Part shown: positions 17,370 to 26,195 of the stretch, piece by piece
How positions within the stretch are numbered: the stretch's first letter is position 1
How the letters are laid out: each line of letters starts with the position of its first letter
Assembly: GCF_017349315.1 (NCBI RefSeq)
Contig: NZ_JAFMPP010000001.1
Location: 186,001 to 250,000, forward strand
DNA length: 64,000 nt
Reading direction: 5' to 3'
Source of the DNA: Jiella flava
GTDB taxonomy: Bacteria > Pseudomonadota > Alphaproteobacteria > Rhizobiales > Rhizobiaceae
Position numbers and translations under genes: made by a program
Notes under the pieces: generated by a model
Database searches by the model: none
What the model was told of the DNA's origin: nothing
Seen by the model: only the letters and a program-made list of their open reading frames with translations

Positions 17370-17452
17370 AGCATCGGCCCGACAATCGGAATCGATTTTC
17401 GGCAAAGCACGATGCGTCGATTCAAAGGGTTACAAGCGCCCCGCGTCCGATC
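17370..17452 (+). repeat. Dispersed intergenic repeat, copy B
   Basis: From GCATCGGCCCGACAATCGG to GCGTCCGATCC. About 42 bases (starting GACAATCGGAATCGATTTTC) are identical to the copy at 38791. Only the left half of the terminal GCGTCCG palindrome is kept. Confidence 0.85.
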
Positions 17453-17543
17453 CCCGCCTTGCTCACCGAAAAAAGGCCGCTGGATCGGGCAGATCCGGCG
17501 GCCAAGGTCAGGCAAATTTTCAGATCGCGACGAGCGGCTGGCT

Positions 17544-18191
17544 TCAGGTGTTCATCTTCCGCAGATCGTTGATGTAGTCTTTCGGCAAATGCAACGGGCT
17601 CGGGGTCTCGAAGCCCATATGGCGGGCAATCGTGCCGACGAAGGCGCTGCAGTTATAGGTCACCGCGTTCCAGACCGGGCTGCGGGCCTGGAGCTTGTGA
17701 ATGTAAGGCACCAGCTCGTTGTACTGGGCGGCGGTCAGCGGGATCGTCCATTCGGCCAACAGATAGGCTTTCTCCGTGTCGCCGTCGCTGGCGCCAGTCT
17801 CGGAGGGGACCGGGATGACGTGGCCAAGCATATAGGGAATGACGCTGGTCGAGGCCGGGTGCAGGCCAGCGACTTCGGTCATGCTAGGGATCAGCACGCC
17901 TTTGGCGTCATAGGGCACACGGCCGTTCTGATCGAGCCGGCCGAAGACCACGAAGGTGTGGCCGTAGCTCTCAGCATTCCGGGCGCGGAAGGAGATGAAG
18001 TAAGGTTTGGCGAGATGCGACTGATCGGCCGCCTCCCCGGTCGGCGCAAAGGCCGTCTGCATCGCACCGCCGGTCTCGGTGACCGGAGCGCCGGCCATGA
18101 CATGGGTGTTGGTGGAGGCCGTGGAGGTACATCCGGCAACGGCGAGGGTCAAAAAGCCTGCAGCCGCGAGCCGAAGGAAAGAGGGAAGCAT
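17544..18191 (-). CDS. Lipoprotein with probable permuted papain/NlpC-like fold
   Basis: 215 residues. The signal peptide ends in a lipobox LAVAGC (Cys21), so the protein is membrane-anchored on the periplasmic face. A His block, ESYGHTFVVFGRLD (His78), and a later Cys block, TYNCSAFVGTIARHMG (Cys181), occur in the order expected of circularly permuted papain-like proteins. There the His precedes the nucleophilic Cys. If so it could be a cell-wall or lipid amidase/peptidase; this is inference from two motifs only. The gene stands alone between the transglycosylase and small lipoprotein genes on the same strand. Confidence 0.75.
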   Translation of the reverse strand: MLPSFLRLAAAGFLTLAVAGCTSTASTNTHVMAGAPVTETGGAMQTAFAPTGEAADQSHLAKPYFISFRARNAESYGHTFVVFGRLDQNGRVPYDAKGVLIPSMTEVAGLHPASTSVIPYMLGHVIPVPSETGASDGDTEKAYLLAEWTIPLTAAQYNELVPYIHKLQARSPVWNAVTYNCSAFVGTIARHMGFETPSPLHLPKDYINDLRKMNT

Positions 18192-18456
18192 TGAGCCGCC
18201 TTTCTCGAAAACGAAACAAAAGCCCGGTCAGCGTTCATCTTTCGGGCAACAGCCAAGGCGCATCCCGTTCCAAGATGCGTCGCGTGTCCGTCACGTCACG
18301 CCGTGAATGCCCCGGCGGGGGAGCACGTAGCGACATTCTCTTTGCCGTAGCCTGAAATCCGACCGAGACGTCGGGATACGAGAAATGCGCTGCAAACGTG
18401 TCGGTTCCGGGACCGACAAGATCAAGCGGCAAATTGCCGCCATTCCAAATGCGATT
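18192..18456. other. Intergenic stretch with no gene seen
   Basis: 265 bases between the permuted-papain lipoprotein and the terminator of the small lipoprotein gene. Short open frames here have no recognisable content. Confidence 0.45.
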
Positions 18457-18482
18457 GGGGAAGGTCGCGAACGACCTTCCCC
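18457..18482 (-). terminator. Strong hairpin downstream of the small lipoprotein gene
   Basis: GGGGAAGGTCG and CGACCTTCCCC are perfect 11-base arms around CGAA. It lies 15 bases past the stop codon of the 48-residue lipoprotein. The following T tract is poor. Confidence 0.65.
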
Positions 18483-18497
18483 GGCAACCACGGGGGA

Positions 18498-18644
18498 TTA
18501 GCCCTTGGTGACGTAGGCCGGCTCAGAGTAGGCCGGCTGAGCGACAGGAGCCTTGCCCTTGCCCTTGCCGATGCCCTTGCCCATGCAGCCAGCGAAGGTT
18601 GCGAGAGCGAAGCACGCGACCGATGCGATGATGACTTTCTTCAT
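18498..18644 (-). CDS. Very small lipoprotein (48 residues)
   Basis: The frame encodes a Lys-started signal peptide (MKKVIIASVACFALATFAGC) ending in a lipobox FAGC with Cys20. A 28-residue mature part follows: a Gly/Lys repeat (MGKGIGKGKGKAP) then a Pro/Tyr-rich tail with YSEPAYVTKG. It is flanked by an AT-rich upstream region and a strong hairpin downstream, so it is a self-standing unit. Function is unknown; the size and basic linker resemble small outer-membrane or entericidin-like lipoproteins, but there is no specific match. Confidence 0.75.
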   Translation of the reverse strand: MKKVIIASVACFALATFAGCMGKGIGKGKGKAPVAQPAYSEPAYVTKG

Positions 18645-19133
18645 AGTAACTACCTATCAGTGCCTGACGGTTAATGCCGCAGTTTAAATTCCCGACGCGT
18701 TTGCGGCCGGTGCGTTCGGAACCTGTTGCTAAAACATGCTACCGGCAAGTGCGCAAATGCCACAGTACGGCTGGAACGTCTTAAAGCTACCCAGATGCCG
18801 TTAACATTTTGTTTCGGGATTGTTTTCCAAAGTCATGGAACCTTCGCGATATAGGCATTTGCGGCTTGCGCCTCGCGCTGCGGCACAATCACCACAGCGT
18901 TGTATTCGCGCCGCAATTTTTGCGGAAATCCGGCGATGAAACGTCAGCGAAAGATCGTCGCGCCGCCTATCGGCAATCGCACCACCCGCCAGCACTGCGC
19001 TCACCCGTAATAACAGCCTAAAAGCTCATCGAGCGAATCGCCGGGCCGCACCCCCGGGCCTTGCCGCGAGGCCGCAACGCGGCGTCAAGGAGACTCCGTG
19101 CCTCTCCGGCACAGCTGCTGCTGACGTTGCCCG
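18645..19133. other. Intergenic stretch, AT-rich then GC-rich
   Basis: 489 bases. The first 190 are AT-richer than the surroundings and must hold the promoter of the small lipoprotein. The remainder has frames of up to 70 codons without family resemblance. No RNA gene was recognised. Confidence 0.45.
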
Positions 19134-19739
19134 TCAGCGTGTGATCGCGGATGGCGGAATTGGCTGCGCGATCGCGCCCGCGCCCCGTTCAGCGACCGCC
19201 GCCTCAGTGGTCACGGCCGATCCCGGCGGTCCGTCGATCACCGCCCGCGCCTCGCGCACCGCAGCCCGGTTCTGCTCGAGGATCATATCGCGCTCCAGCT
19301 CGATCAGCGTCTCGCCGGGCTTGCCGGTCGCGGCGGCGAACTTCTCGGCCAGCTCATTGCGGGTCGTATCGCAGCGCTGATAGGCGTTCTGCGCGACAAC
19401 GTCGTCGGCAAGTCCGTCCCGCACCTGCTTGACGCTTTCATCGTAATTGCAGAAGGCGTCCGCCCGCAGCGCTCCGTCGAAGCTTTGCGTCACCGGCCCG
19501 AAACGTTCAGCGATCGCAGCTTTGCGCGCGGCATAGTCGTTGAGATAGGTCTTGCGCAGGGCGAGCCGGCACTGGGCGTAGACGAGTTCGCCGGGCCTGA
19601 TCAAAAGGCTCTGGCAGTGGGCATCGTCCGATACGGCATTCGGGTCCATGACGTCGTCCATGCCGCCGCCGGTGACACAGGCCGAAAGGCTCCCCGCCAA
19701 AATGAATACCATGGCGACAAGAGCCATCACACGCGTCAT
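19134..19739 (-). CDS. Lipoprotein of unknown function
   Basis: 201 residues. The signal peptide MTRVMALVAMVFILAGSLSAC ends with a lipobox LSAC. The mature part is hydrophilic, charged and probably helical, with four later Cys residues (AHCQS, AQCRL, FCNYD, RCDTT) that may form disulfides in the periplasm. Start 19739 gives a compact signal peptide; 19751 adds four residues. I do not recognise a family. The gene is alone, upstream of and on the same strand as the small lipoprotein. Confidence 0.7.
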   Translation of the reverse strand: MTRVMALVAMVFILAGSLSACVTGGGMDDVMDPNAVSDDAHCQSLLIRPGELVYAQCRLALRKTYLNDYAARKAAIAERFGPVTQSFDGALRADAFCNYDESVKQVRDGLADDVVAQNAYQRCDTTRNELAEKFAAATGKPGETLIELERDMILEQNRAAVREARAVIDGPPGSAVTTEAAVAERGAGAIAQPIPPSAITR

Positions 19740-19971
19740 GATCACGTCCATCAGTCAGCGCCCGTCGCCAAGCAATCCATCACGCCCCGATTCTAGGAGG
19801 CAAGACCGATCGCGGTTCGGGCCATTTGCGTTGTCAGGGGCCGAATTTCGATCGGTCCAGCGGCGACCATCGCGGCGGCACACCGTCCCGGCCGTCCGAG
19901 CCGACAGCGGAACCTCGCCGCGCAGAATACGGCGAAGGTGTGACGAGCGACATCAGCGTAACCTTGAGACG

Positions 19972-20439
19972 TCATTCAAGACTCTCTTTCTTGGCGATTG
20001 CCTTGCGCACCTCGTCTTCCAGCGCCGGCGTCGCCTTCTTGGCGGCGCAGGTCCGGGTCGGGCTGACGATCACCTGCTGTTCGAGATCGCCGGAATCTTG
20101 CGGGCAGACCTCACTGGCGATTTTCGGCGGCACCTTCACGGTCAACGGAATCTGCGAGACCTTGCGTGACAGCTTGGCGGCGATCGCGGTCTTCACCGTC
20201 CAATCCCCGAGCGATACCTCCACCGGCGCGGTCTTAGGATCGGAGGCAATCGGATCGTCGGACAGAGCGTCGAGGACCGCAGCGTCGCGCTCACCGGCGG
20301 CAGCCTGCGCCGCGCCGCCGGCGCTTGTCGCCGGCGCATTTGCCGCGTCCTGCGCGAAGCCCGCACCGCCAAGCATCAACAGCGCGAGCGCCACACAACT
20401 CAAACGCTGCATTTGCCGAAATGCTGCACGTCCCCTCAT
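19972..20439 (-). CDS. Secreted protein of unknown function
   Basis: 155 residues. A signal peptide (LSCVALALLMLGGAGFAQ) is followed by an Ala-rich linker and a C-terminal region with two Cys residues (SEVCPQDSG, TRTCAAKK) likely to be disulfide-bonded, ending in a charged helix. ATG 20439 is chosen because AGAGGAAA sits a suitable distance upstream; 20412 would give a shorter signal peptide. No family recognised. Confidence 0.65.
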   Translation of the reverse strand: MRGRAAFRQMQRLSCVALALLMLGGAGFAQDAANAPATSAGGAAQAAAGERDAAVLDALSDDPIASDPKTAPVEVSLGDWTVKTAIAAKLSRKVSQIPLTVKVPPKIASEVCPQDSGDLEQQVIVSPTRTCAAKKATPALEDEVRKAIAKKESLE

Positions 20440-20816
20440 GGGAGATGGTTTCCTCTTTCTGCACCGTTCGCCCTGACCAAGACCGTCCGGCTTCATTCGC
20501 TCCATGGCGAAACGGGCGCAAGACCAACGATCAGGCGAACCGATTGATCCACCGTCAGGCACAAGGCTGGTGCTGCGAGCGCGAATGTCAATTTCCCGCC
20601 AGGCCCACGGCCGCGTGACATCGCCTGCAAGCCCCCAAGAAATCTTTATGGGGGCCGTCAATTTTTGTAACGGAAGTATCCGCGATAGACTTCGCCAATC
20701 ATGCAATAGAACAGCGCCGTTCTTGCAAAATATCATGCCAGCCATGCCATTGTGCGACGCAGCATAGCATTATAAATGATGTTTATCGCAATTCATCACA
20801 GCAACGAGGGTCAACC
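20440..20816. other. Divergent intergenic region
   Basis: 377 bases between two oppositely directed genes for secreted proteins. The right half is AT-rich (for example ATTATAAATGATG near 20770) and likely carries the promoter of the gene at 20817. No coding content was recognised. Confidence 0.45.
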
Positions 20817-21161
20817 ATGCAGAAGACGATCATCGCAGCCGCCGTTTTCGGCCTGTTCGCAACCGCCGCCCAGGCCGAGGACTTCACCCCCGGTGCCGGC
20901 CATAGCATCAATCTCGGCGCCGTCTCCGGCGCCGCCTATTATACCGTCGAGTCCCAAGGCCTGCGGTTGGTGGCAACGCTCGCCGCCACCAACAACGGCG
21001 AGCCGGTGCGCTTCATCTCGACGCTGGCCGACGGCCAGTCGGTGACTCTTTCCGTTCCAGCGGTGAACAGCCATGACGCAAAGGAAATGACGTTTCGGCG
21101 CGCCGGCGATCGGGTCATCCTTGAGAAAGCGCCGGATCTGCGGGCCGCGCTGGCCAACTGA
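20817..21161 (+). CDS. Small secreted protein of unknown function
   Basis: 114 residues. A clear signal peptide (TIIAAAVFGLFATAAQA) leads to a mature part of about 94 residues rich in beta-type sequence (YYTVESQGLRLVATLAA, VRFISTLADGQSVTLSVP). This suggests a small periplasmic beta-sandwich. A GAGGG ribosome site precedes the ATG. No family name can be supported. It is followed closely by pncA, though transcription together is uncertain. Confidence 0.75.
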   Translation: MQKTIIAAAVFGLFATAAQAEDFTPGAGHSINLGAVSGAAYYTVESQGLRLVATLAATNNGEPVRFISTLADGQSVTLSVPAVNSHDAKEMTFRRAGDRVILEKAPDLRAALAN

Positions 21162-21280
21162 TCTTTTTTCGCGCGGTCGACGGGTTACCCCGGATGAGGG
21201 TGCCAGCCGGGTTTGCGCCGCCGCCTTTACATCGGCACAATCGCTTTTCTGCAGCGCGCCTTTATGGCAGTCTGCAGATC

Positions 21281-21919
21281 ATGATTGAGCCCGTGAGCGG
21301 CGCCGGCGACGCCCTGGTCATCGTCGATGTGCAGACCGACTTCTGTCAGGGCGGCCCCTTGGCGGTTCCAGACGGCGACGCCGTGGTGCCGCTGATCAAC
21401 CGGCTGGCGCCGGCCTTTCCGGTGCTTGCCGTCACCCAGGACTGGCATACGCCCGCTCACGTCTCCTTCGCCTCAAGCCATGGCAAGCAGCCCTTCGAAA
21501 CGGTCGAGCTGGCCTATGGCACCCAGATCTTGTGGCCGGACCACTGCATCATGGGAACGCCGGGCGCCGCGCTGCATCCGGATCTTTACATACCGAACGC
21601 CCAGATGATCGTGCGCAAAGGCTTCCATCCCGAGGTCGACAGCTATTCGGCCTTTCTCGAAGCCGACACGACCACCCATACGGGCCTTGCCGGATATCTG
21701 AAAGAGCGCGGCGTCACCCGCCTCTTCGTCTGCGGCCTGGCCACCGACTATTGCGTCGGCTGGACAGCGATGGATGGACGCAAGGCCGGCTTCGAGGTCG
21801 TGGTGATCGAGGACGCCTGCCGGGCGATCGATCTCAACGGCTCGCTCGATGCCGCTTGGCAGGCGATGGCGGATGCGGGGGTCACCCGGACGACGACCGA
21901 CGCCCTTCTGAGCGCATGA
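21281..21919 (+). CDS. pncA: Nicotinamidase
   Basis: 212 residues. It hydrolyses nicotinamide to nicotinate for NAD salvage. The isochorismatase fold shows ALVIVDVQTDFCQGG with the catalytic Asp, TQDWHTPAHVSFASSH with metal-binding residues, and VCGLATDYCVGWTAMD with the nucleophilic Cys. The start at 21281 gives the canonical N-terminus; an upstream in-frame ATG at 21194 would add 29 unlikely residues. Its stop overlaps the ATG of a sirtuin remnant by the ATGA arrangement of coupled genes. Sirtuins release nicotinamide, the substrate of this enzyme. Confidence 0.94.
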   Translation: MIEPVSGAGDALVIVDVQTDFCQGGPLAVPDGDAVVPLINRLAPAFPVLAVTQDWHTPAHVSFASSHGKQPFETVELAYGTQILWPDHCIMGTPGAALHPDLYIPNAQMIVRKGFHPEVDSYSAFLEADTTTHTGLAGYLKERGVTRLFVCGLATDYCVGWTAMDGRKAGFEVVVIEDACRAIDLNGSLDAAWQAMADAGVTRTTTDALLSA

Positions 21920-22370
21920 GCCCCACCCTCCCGGCGATCTTCGCCCTGACCGGCGCCGGCGTCTCGACCAAATCCGGTGTCGAGACGGTTCGCGACAAGG
22001 GCTGGATATCGTCGACAGCGCAGCGGGCAGATCCCCCGACGCCGGAAGACAATGGCCTATGACATAGCGTGTGTTGTACACGGTCCGACAGACGCCGACC
22101 TCTTCGTTTCGTTCGCCACCTCCGGCGCGACCTATCCGACCGCCGGCTTCGTCGCCGAGGCCCGATCCGCCGGCCTTTGCATCCTCGAACTCAATCGGCC
22201 GCCGGTCGATGAACGCCGCTTTCGACAAAATGCGCCATGGCCCGGCCACGCGGCTGGCTCCCGCCTTCGTCGAAGACGTCTTTCCTGAGAAATCGCAGGA
22301 TAGCCTCACACCAGCCACCGGTGCGACGCTAGGGAAATCAGACGAGAGGAACCGTTCCAAAGACAGTTGA
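21916..22370 (+). pseudogene. Decayed Sir2-family NAD-dependent deacylase
   Basis: Frame 1 from ATG 21916 encodes a sirtuin N-terminus, IFALTGAGVSTKSGVETVRDKG, matching the GAGxSxxSG and TxRD NAD-binding motifs, then stops at 22062. A second frame encodes a sirtuin C-terminal block, ADLFVSFATSGATYPTAGFV (normally GTSxxVxPA). A third frame continues with AAFDKMRHGPATRLAPAFVEDVF, the usual sirtuin tail, to a stop at 22370. The centre (catalytic HG and zinc cysteines, about 120 residues) is missing and at least one frameshift remains near 22210. It is certainly non-functional as a deacylase. Confidence 0.85.
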
Positions 22371-22924
22371 AGTCACAATCTCGGGACGACGGTCCGGCGC
22401 GAAATGCCGCGCAGCCAAAAGGGGGTGTCGCACTGCGAGCCCTGCTTCTGACAAGACTGTGAAGCGGATACGCCGCACCCTTGCCGCCTTGCGTTTCGAA
22501 GCTCATGTGAGACCATCGACGCAGTTCAAAGGTGGCCGCGACGGGCCGGCACCGAGGCGATGATGATGCTGGCGGGAAGAGGCCGCGGCCCGCGCGTTAC
22601 CCGAATCGGTTGGCGCCACCGACGCGGCGCGATCACAGCGCAAGTCTTTGAGGCACGGGATGTGACAGCAACCGCTCTTGATTCGCGCAGGTTTGACGGT
22701 GAAACTGTTTTGCAATGCGATATCGACGCATTCTGCCACAGGCGGGAATCGGCTGAGGCGAATAGTCTAGCAATCGCAACCGATGCGCAAGAGGGAAAAG
22801 CCCTGATCAAATAAATTTAATAACTGTTTTCAGATACTTGGCATGTAGCATAGGATGTCGACGGGACTGATCGGCACAACCTTTGGGCAAAGCCCGACGG
22901 GTGCCATGGCGAATGGAGGTGGGG
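22371..22924. other. Intergenic stretch before prkA with no gene seen
   Basis: 554 bases. Short frames on both strands (longest about 90 codons) show no family resemblance. The last 120 bases turn AT-rich (AATAAATTTAATAAC near 22811) and are the likely prkA promoter region. Confidence 0.5.
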
Positions 22925-24862
22925 ATGACCGCATTGTTCGACCAGTACGCCAGGACCTACGAGCAGCGACGGGAAACCGTGATGTCGCTGTCGCAGTTTC
23001 TTGAAGGCTGCCGAAAGGATCCGATCCTTTATGCCGGGCCGCACGAACGGCTGCTCGCGGCAATCGGTGAGCCGGAGATGGTGGATACCTCGCAGGATTC
23101 GCGGCTCGGCCGGATCTTCCAGAACCGCACGATCCGCACCTATCGCCCGTTTGCCGATTTCTACGGCATGGAAGAGACCGTCGAGCGGATCGTCGCTTTC
23201 TTGCGCCAAGCCGCACAGGGCTTGGAAGAACGCAAACAAATCATTTACTTACTCGGCCCGGTCGGCGGCGGCAAATCCTCGCTCGCCGAGCGCATCAAAT
23301 CCCTGATCGAGGATCAGCCGATCTACGTGCTGAAAGCCGGCGACGAGCTAAGCCCGGTGTTCGAAAGCCCGCTGGTGCTGTTCGATCCCGAAATCATGGG
23401 CGAGACGCTGGAGACCGAATACAAGATCCCGCGCCGGCGGCTGTCCGGCCTGATGAGCCCCTGGTGCGTCAAACGCCTCGACGAATTCGGCGGCGACATC
23501 TCGAAATTCAAGGTGGCGCGGCTGATGCCTTCGCGGCTGAAGCAGATCGGCGTCTCCAAGACCGAGCCCGGCGACGAGAACAACCAGGACATCTCCTCCC
23601 TCGTCGGCAAGGTCGATATCCGCCGGCTGGAGATGTACGCCCAGAACGACCCCGACGCTTACTCCTATTCCGGCGGCCTCAACCGCGCCAATCAGGGCGT
23701 GCTTGAATTCGTCGAGATGTTCAAGGCACCGATCAAGATGCTGCATCCGCTGCTGACGGCGACCCAGGAGGGCTCCTATGTCGGGTCGGAGAACATCGGT
23801 GCGATCCCGTTTACCGGGATGATCATGGCCCACTCCAACGAATCGGAGTGGAAGACCTTTAAGAACAACAAGAACAACGAGGCCTTCATCGACCGCATCT
23901 ACGTGATCAAGGTGCCCTACTGCCTGCGGGTCGACGAGGAAACCAAGATCTACGAGAAGCTCGTCCAGGGCTCTGAACTCGCCGAGGCGCCCTGCGCCCC
24001 CGACACGCTGGAGATGCTGGCGCGCTTTGCCGTCCTGTCGCGGCTGAAGGCGCACGAGAACTCCTCGCTCTATGCCAAGATGCGCGTCTACAATGGCGAG
24101 AGCCTGCGCGAGGTCGACCCGAAGGCCCGCACGATGCAGGAATATCGCGACGCCGCCGGCGTCGACGAAGGCATGAACGGCATCTCGACGCGCTTTGCCT
24201 TCAAGGCGCTGTCAGCGACCTTCAACCACGACACCCAGGAGGTCGCCGCCGACCCGGTGCATCTGATGTATGTGCTTGAACAGGCGGTGCGGCGCGAGCA
24301 GTTTCCCGACGACGTCGAGAGCGACTATCTGGAATTCATCAAGGCGGAGCTGGCTCCGCGTTATGCCGAGTTCATCGGCAACGAGATCCAGAAGGCCTAT
24401 CTGGAATCTTATCACGACTACGGCCAGAACCTGTTCGATCGCTATGTCGCCTATGCCGACGCCTGGATCGAGGATCAGGACTACAAGGACCCCGACACCG
24501 GGCAATTGCTCGATCGCGACCTGTTAAATCAGGAGCTGACCAAGATCGAGAAGCCTGCGGGTATCGCCAATCCCAAGGACTTCCGCAACGAGGTGGTCAA
24601 GTTCTCGCTGCGCTCACGCGCCGCCAATGCCGGGCAGAACCCGTCCTGGACGAGCTACGAGAAGATCCGCGACGTCGTCGAGAAGCGGATGTTCAGCCAA
24701 GTCGAGGATCTCCTCCCTGTCATCTCGTTTGGATCGAAGAAGGATTCGGAGACGGAGAAGAAGCACAACGAGTTCGTCGACCGCATGGTCGAGCGTGGTT
24801 TTACGCCGCGGCAGGTGCGACGGCTCGTGGAATGGTATATGCGTGTCAGGCAGGCAAGCTGA
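22925..24862 (+). CDS. prkA: PrkA-type serine protein kinase / AAA+ protein
   Basis: 645 residues. An AAA+ PrkA domain spans most of the protein, with Walker A GPVGGGKSS near residue 115 and the conserved ILYAGPHERLLAAIGEP and LGRIFQNRTIRTYRPFADFYGM lead-in. GVLEFVEMFKAPIKMLHPLL and the GIAMAHSNE-like IMAHSNESEW are further family blocks. The C-terminal third is the PrkA kinase-like domain. E. coli YeaG and Bacillus PrkA are relatives linked to starvation, stress and sporulation. A GGAGGT ribosome site sits just before ATG 22925. It heads the three-gene module with DUF444 and SpoVR. Confidence 0.95.
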   Translation: MTALFDQYARTYEQRRETVMSLSQFLEGCRKDPILYAGPHERLLAAIGEPEMVDTSQDSRLGRIFQNRTIRTYRPFADFYGMEETVERIVAFLRQAAQGLEERKQIIYLLGPVGGGKSSLAERIKSLIEDQPIYVLKAGDELSPVFESPLVLFDPEIMGETLETEYKIPRRRLSGLMSPWCVKRLDEFGGDISKFKVARLMPSRLKQIGVSKTEPGDENNQDISSLVGKVDIRRLEMYAQNDPDAYSYSGGLNRANQGVLEFVEMFKAPIKMLHPLLTATQEGSYVGSENIGAIPFTGMIMAHSNESEWKTFKNNKNNEAFIDRIYVIKVPYCLRVDEETKIYEKLVQGSELAEAPCAPDTLEMLARFAVLSRLKAHENSSLYAKMRVYNGESLREVDPKARTMQEYRDAAGVDEGMNGISTRFAFKALSATFNHDTQEVAADPVHLMYVLEQAVRREQFPDDVESDYLEFIKAELAPRYAEFIGNEIQKAYLESYHDYGQNLFDRYVAYADAWIEDQDYKDPDTGQLLDRDLLNQELTKIEKPAGIANPKDFRNEVVKFSLRSRAANAGQNPSWTSYEKIRDVVEKRMFSQVEDLLPVISFGSKKDSETEKKHNEFVDRMVERGFTPRQVRRLVEWYMRVRQAS

Positions 24863-24890
24863 GCGCACTCTGGTTTCCACTGGATCGGCT

Positions 24891-26195
24891 ATGCACATCA
24901 TCGACCGTCGCCCAGACCCCGGAGGCAAAAGCCTCGCGAACCGCCAGCGCTTCATGAGACGGGCGCGGGCCTTGGTCAAAAAGGCCGTCCAGGAGGCCTC
25001 CGGTGCCCGCAAAATCCGCGAGGTGGACGACGGCGGGGCGGTCACGATCCCAGCCGACGGTGTCCACGAGCCGAGCTTTCATTCCGGCCAGGGCGGCGGC
25101 GTGCGCGACTACGTCCTGCCTGGCAACAAGAAATTCGTCTCCGGTGATCGCATTGAGCGGCCGAAGCAGGGCGGCGGCTCCGGGTCGGAAGGCAGTGCCG
25201 ATGGCGAGGGCGAGGACGGTTTCCGTTTCGTCCTGTCACGCGACGAATTCCTCGAGCTCTTCCTGGAAGATCTTGAACTGCCCAATCTGGCGAAACGTCA
25301 GGTGCTCGGCGATGCGGTGGAAAAGCGTCATCCGGCGGGTTTCCAGACCTCCGGCCCGCCGTCCTCGCTGTCGGTCGGGCGCACCATGCGCCGCAGCCTG
25401 TCGCGCCGCATCGCCCTGCGCCGTCCCAATCCGCGTGAACTCGAGGCCCTGCGCAACCAACTCGCCGAGCTGGAAGGAGAGATGGGCGAGACCGACCGCA
25501 TCCTCGCCCTCAAGGTGGAAATCGAGCGCCAGGAACGGCGTGCCCGGGTGATCCCCTTCATCGACCCGGTCGATCTGCGCTATCGCCGCATCGAGGTGAC
25601 CCCGGAGCCGATCGCCCGGGCCGCGATGTTCTGCCTGATGGACGTCTCCGCCTCCATGGACGAGCATATGAAGGACCTCGCCAAGCGCTTCTTCTCGCTG
25701 CTTTATCTCTTCCTCACCCGGCGCTACCGGCAGGTCGAGATCATCTTCATCCGCCATACCCACGAGGCGAAAGAGGTTGACGAGGAGACTTTCTTTTATT
25801 CGCGTGAATCCGGCGGCACGGTGATCTCTTCGGCACTGACCGAGATGGCGCGGATCGCCAAAGAGCGGTTCCCGGCCGACCAATGGAATATTTACGCCGC
25901 CCAAGCTTCGGACGGTGACAATCTGTCGTCCGACAATGCCCGCTCGGTGGCGATGCTGCGCGAGTTGATTCTGCCGATGACGCAGCACTATGCCTATCTG
26001 CAAGTCGGCCGCGCCGACTTCGAGCGCGACGACGGCGTCTTTGCCCGTCAGGAGACGACGCTGTGGCGGGCCTATCAAGAACTGCTGAGGCCCAATCTTC
26101 CGATGGCCATGCGCAAGGTCAACGACCGGCGCGACATCTATCCGGTGTTCCGCGAACTCTTCGAACGCCGCGACGAGCCCGCGGAGATGCGCTGA
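24891..26195 (+). CDS. YeaH/YhbH family protein (DUF444), von Willebrand A-like
   Basis: 434 residues. The N-terminus IIDRRPDPGGKSLANRQRFMRR matches the YeaH start. A low-complexity Gly/Ser/Asp segment lies near residues 95-110. The second half has a VWA-like fold with MDVSASMDEHMKDLAKRFF as the metal-site motif and ESGGTVISSAL later. The frame runs upstream to 24627 inside prkA but that part is not conserved-looking. It acts with PrkA and SpoVR; its molecular job is not settled. Its TGA overlaps the next ATG by one base. Confidence 0.93.
   Translation: MHIIDRRPDPGGKSLANRQRFMRRARALVKKAVQEASGARKIREVDDGGAVTIPADGVHEPSFHSGQGGGVRDYVLPGNKKFVSGDRIERPKQGGGSGSEGSADGEGEDGFRFVLSRDEFLELFLEDLELPNLAKRQVLGDAVEKRHPAGFQTSGPPSSLSVGRTMRRSLSRRIALRRPNPRELEALRNQLAELEGEMGETDRILALKVEIERQERRARVIPFIDPVDLRYRRIEVTPEPIARAAMFCLMDVSASMDEHMKDLAKRFFSLLYLFLTRRYRQVEIIFIRHTHEAKEVDEETFFYSRESGGTVISSALTEMARIAKERFPADQWNIYAAQASDGDNLSSDNARSVAMLRELILPMTQHYAYLQVGRADFERDDGVFARQETTLWRAYQELLRPNLPMAMRKVNDRRDIYPVFRELFERRDEPAEMR

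Noticed and set aside
18671-18690. Possible CtrA site (TTAA repeats) upstream of the small lipoprotein
   Set aside because: The spacing between the TTAA-like blocks does not equal the seven bases of the CtrA consensus.
22503-22814. Overlapping open frames of 78-94 codons on both strands before prkA
   Set aside because: No ribosome site, no recognisable domain and mutual overlap; most likely chance frames in GC-rich DNA.
22838-22856. TTGGCATGTAGCAT resembling a sigma-54 promoter before prkA
   Set aside because: The -12 GC element is not at the required distance from the -24 GG, so the match fails the invariant positions.
24627-24890. Extension of the DUF444 frame back into prkA
   Set aside because: It overlaps conserved prkA sequence and the known YeaH-type N-terminus starts at 24891.
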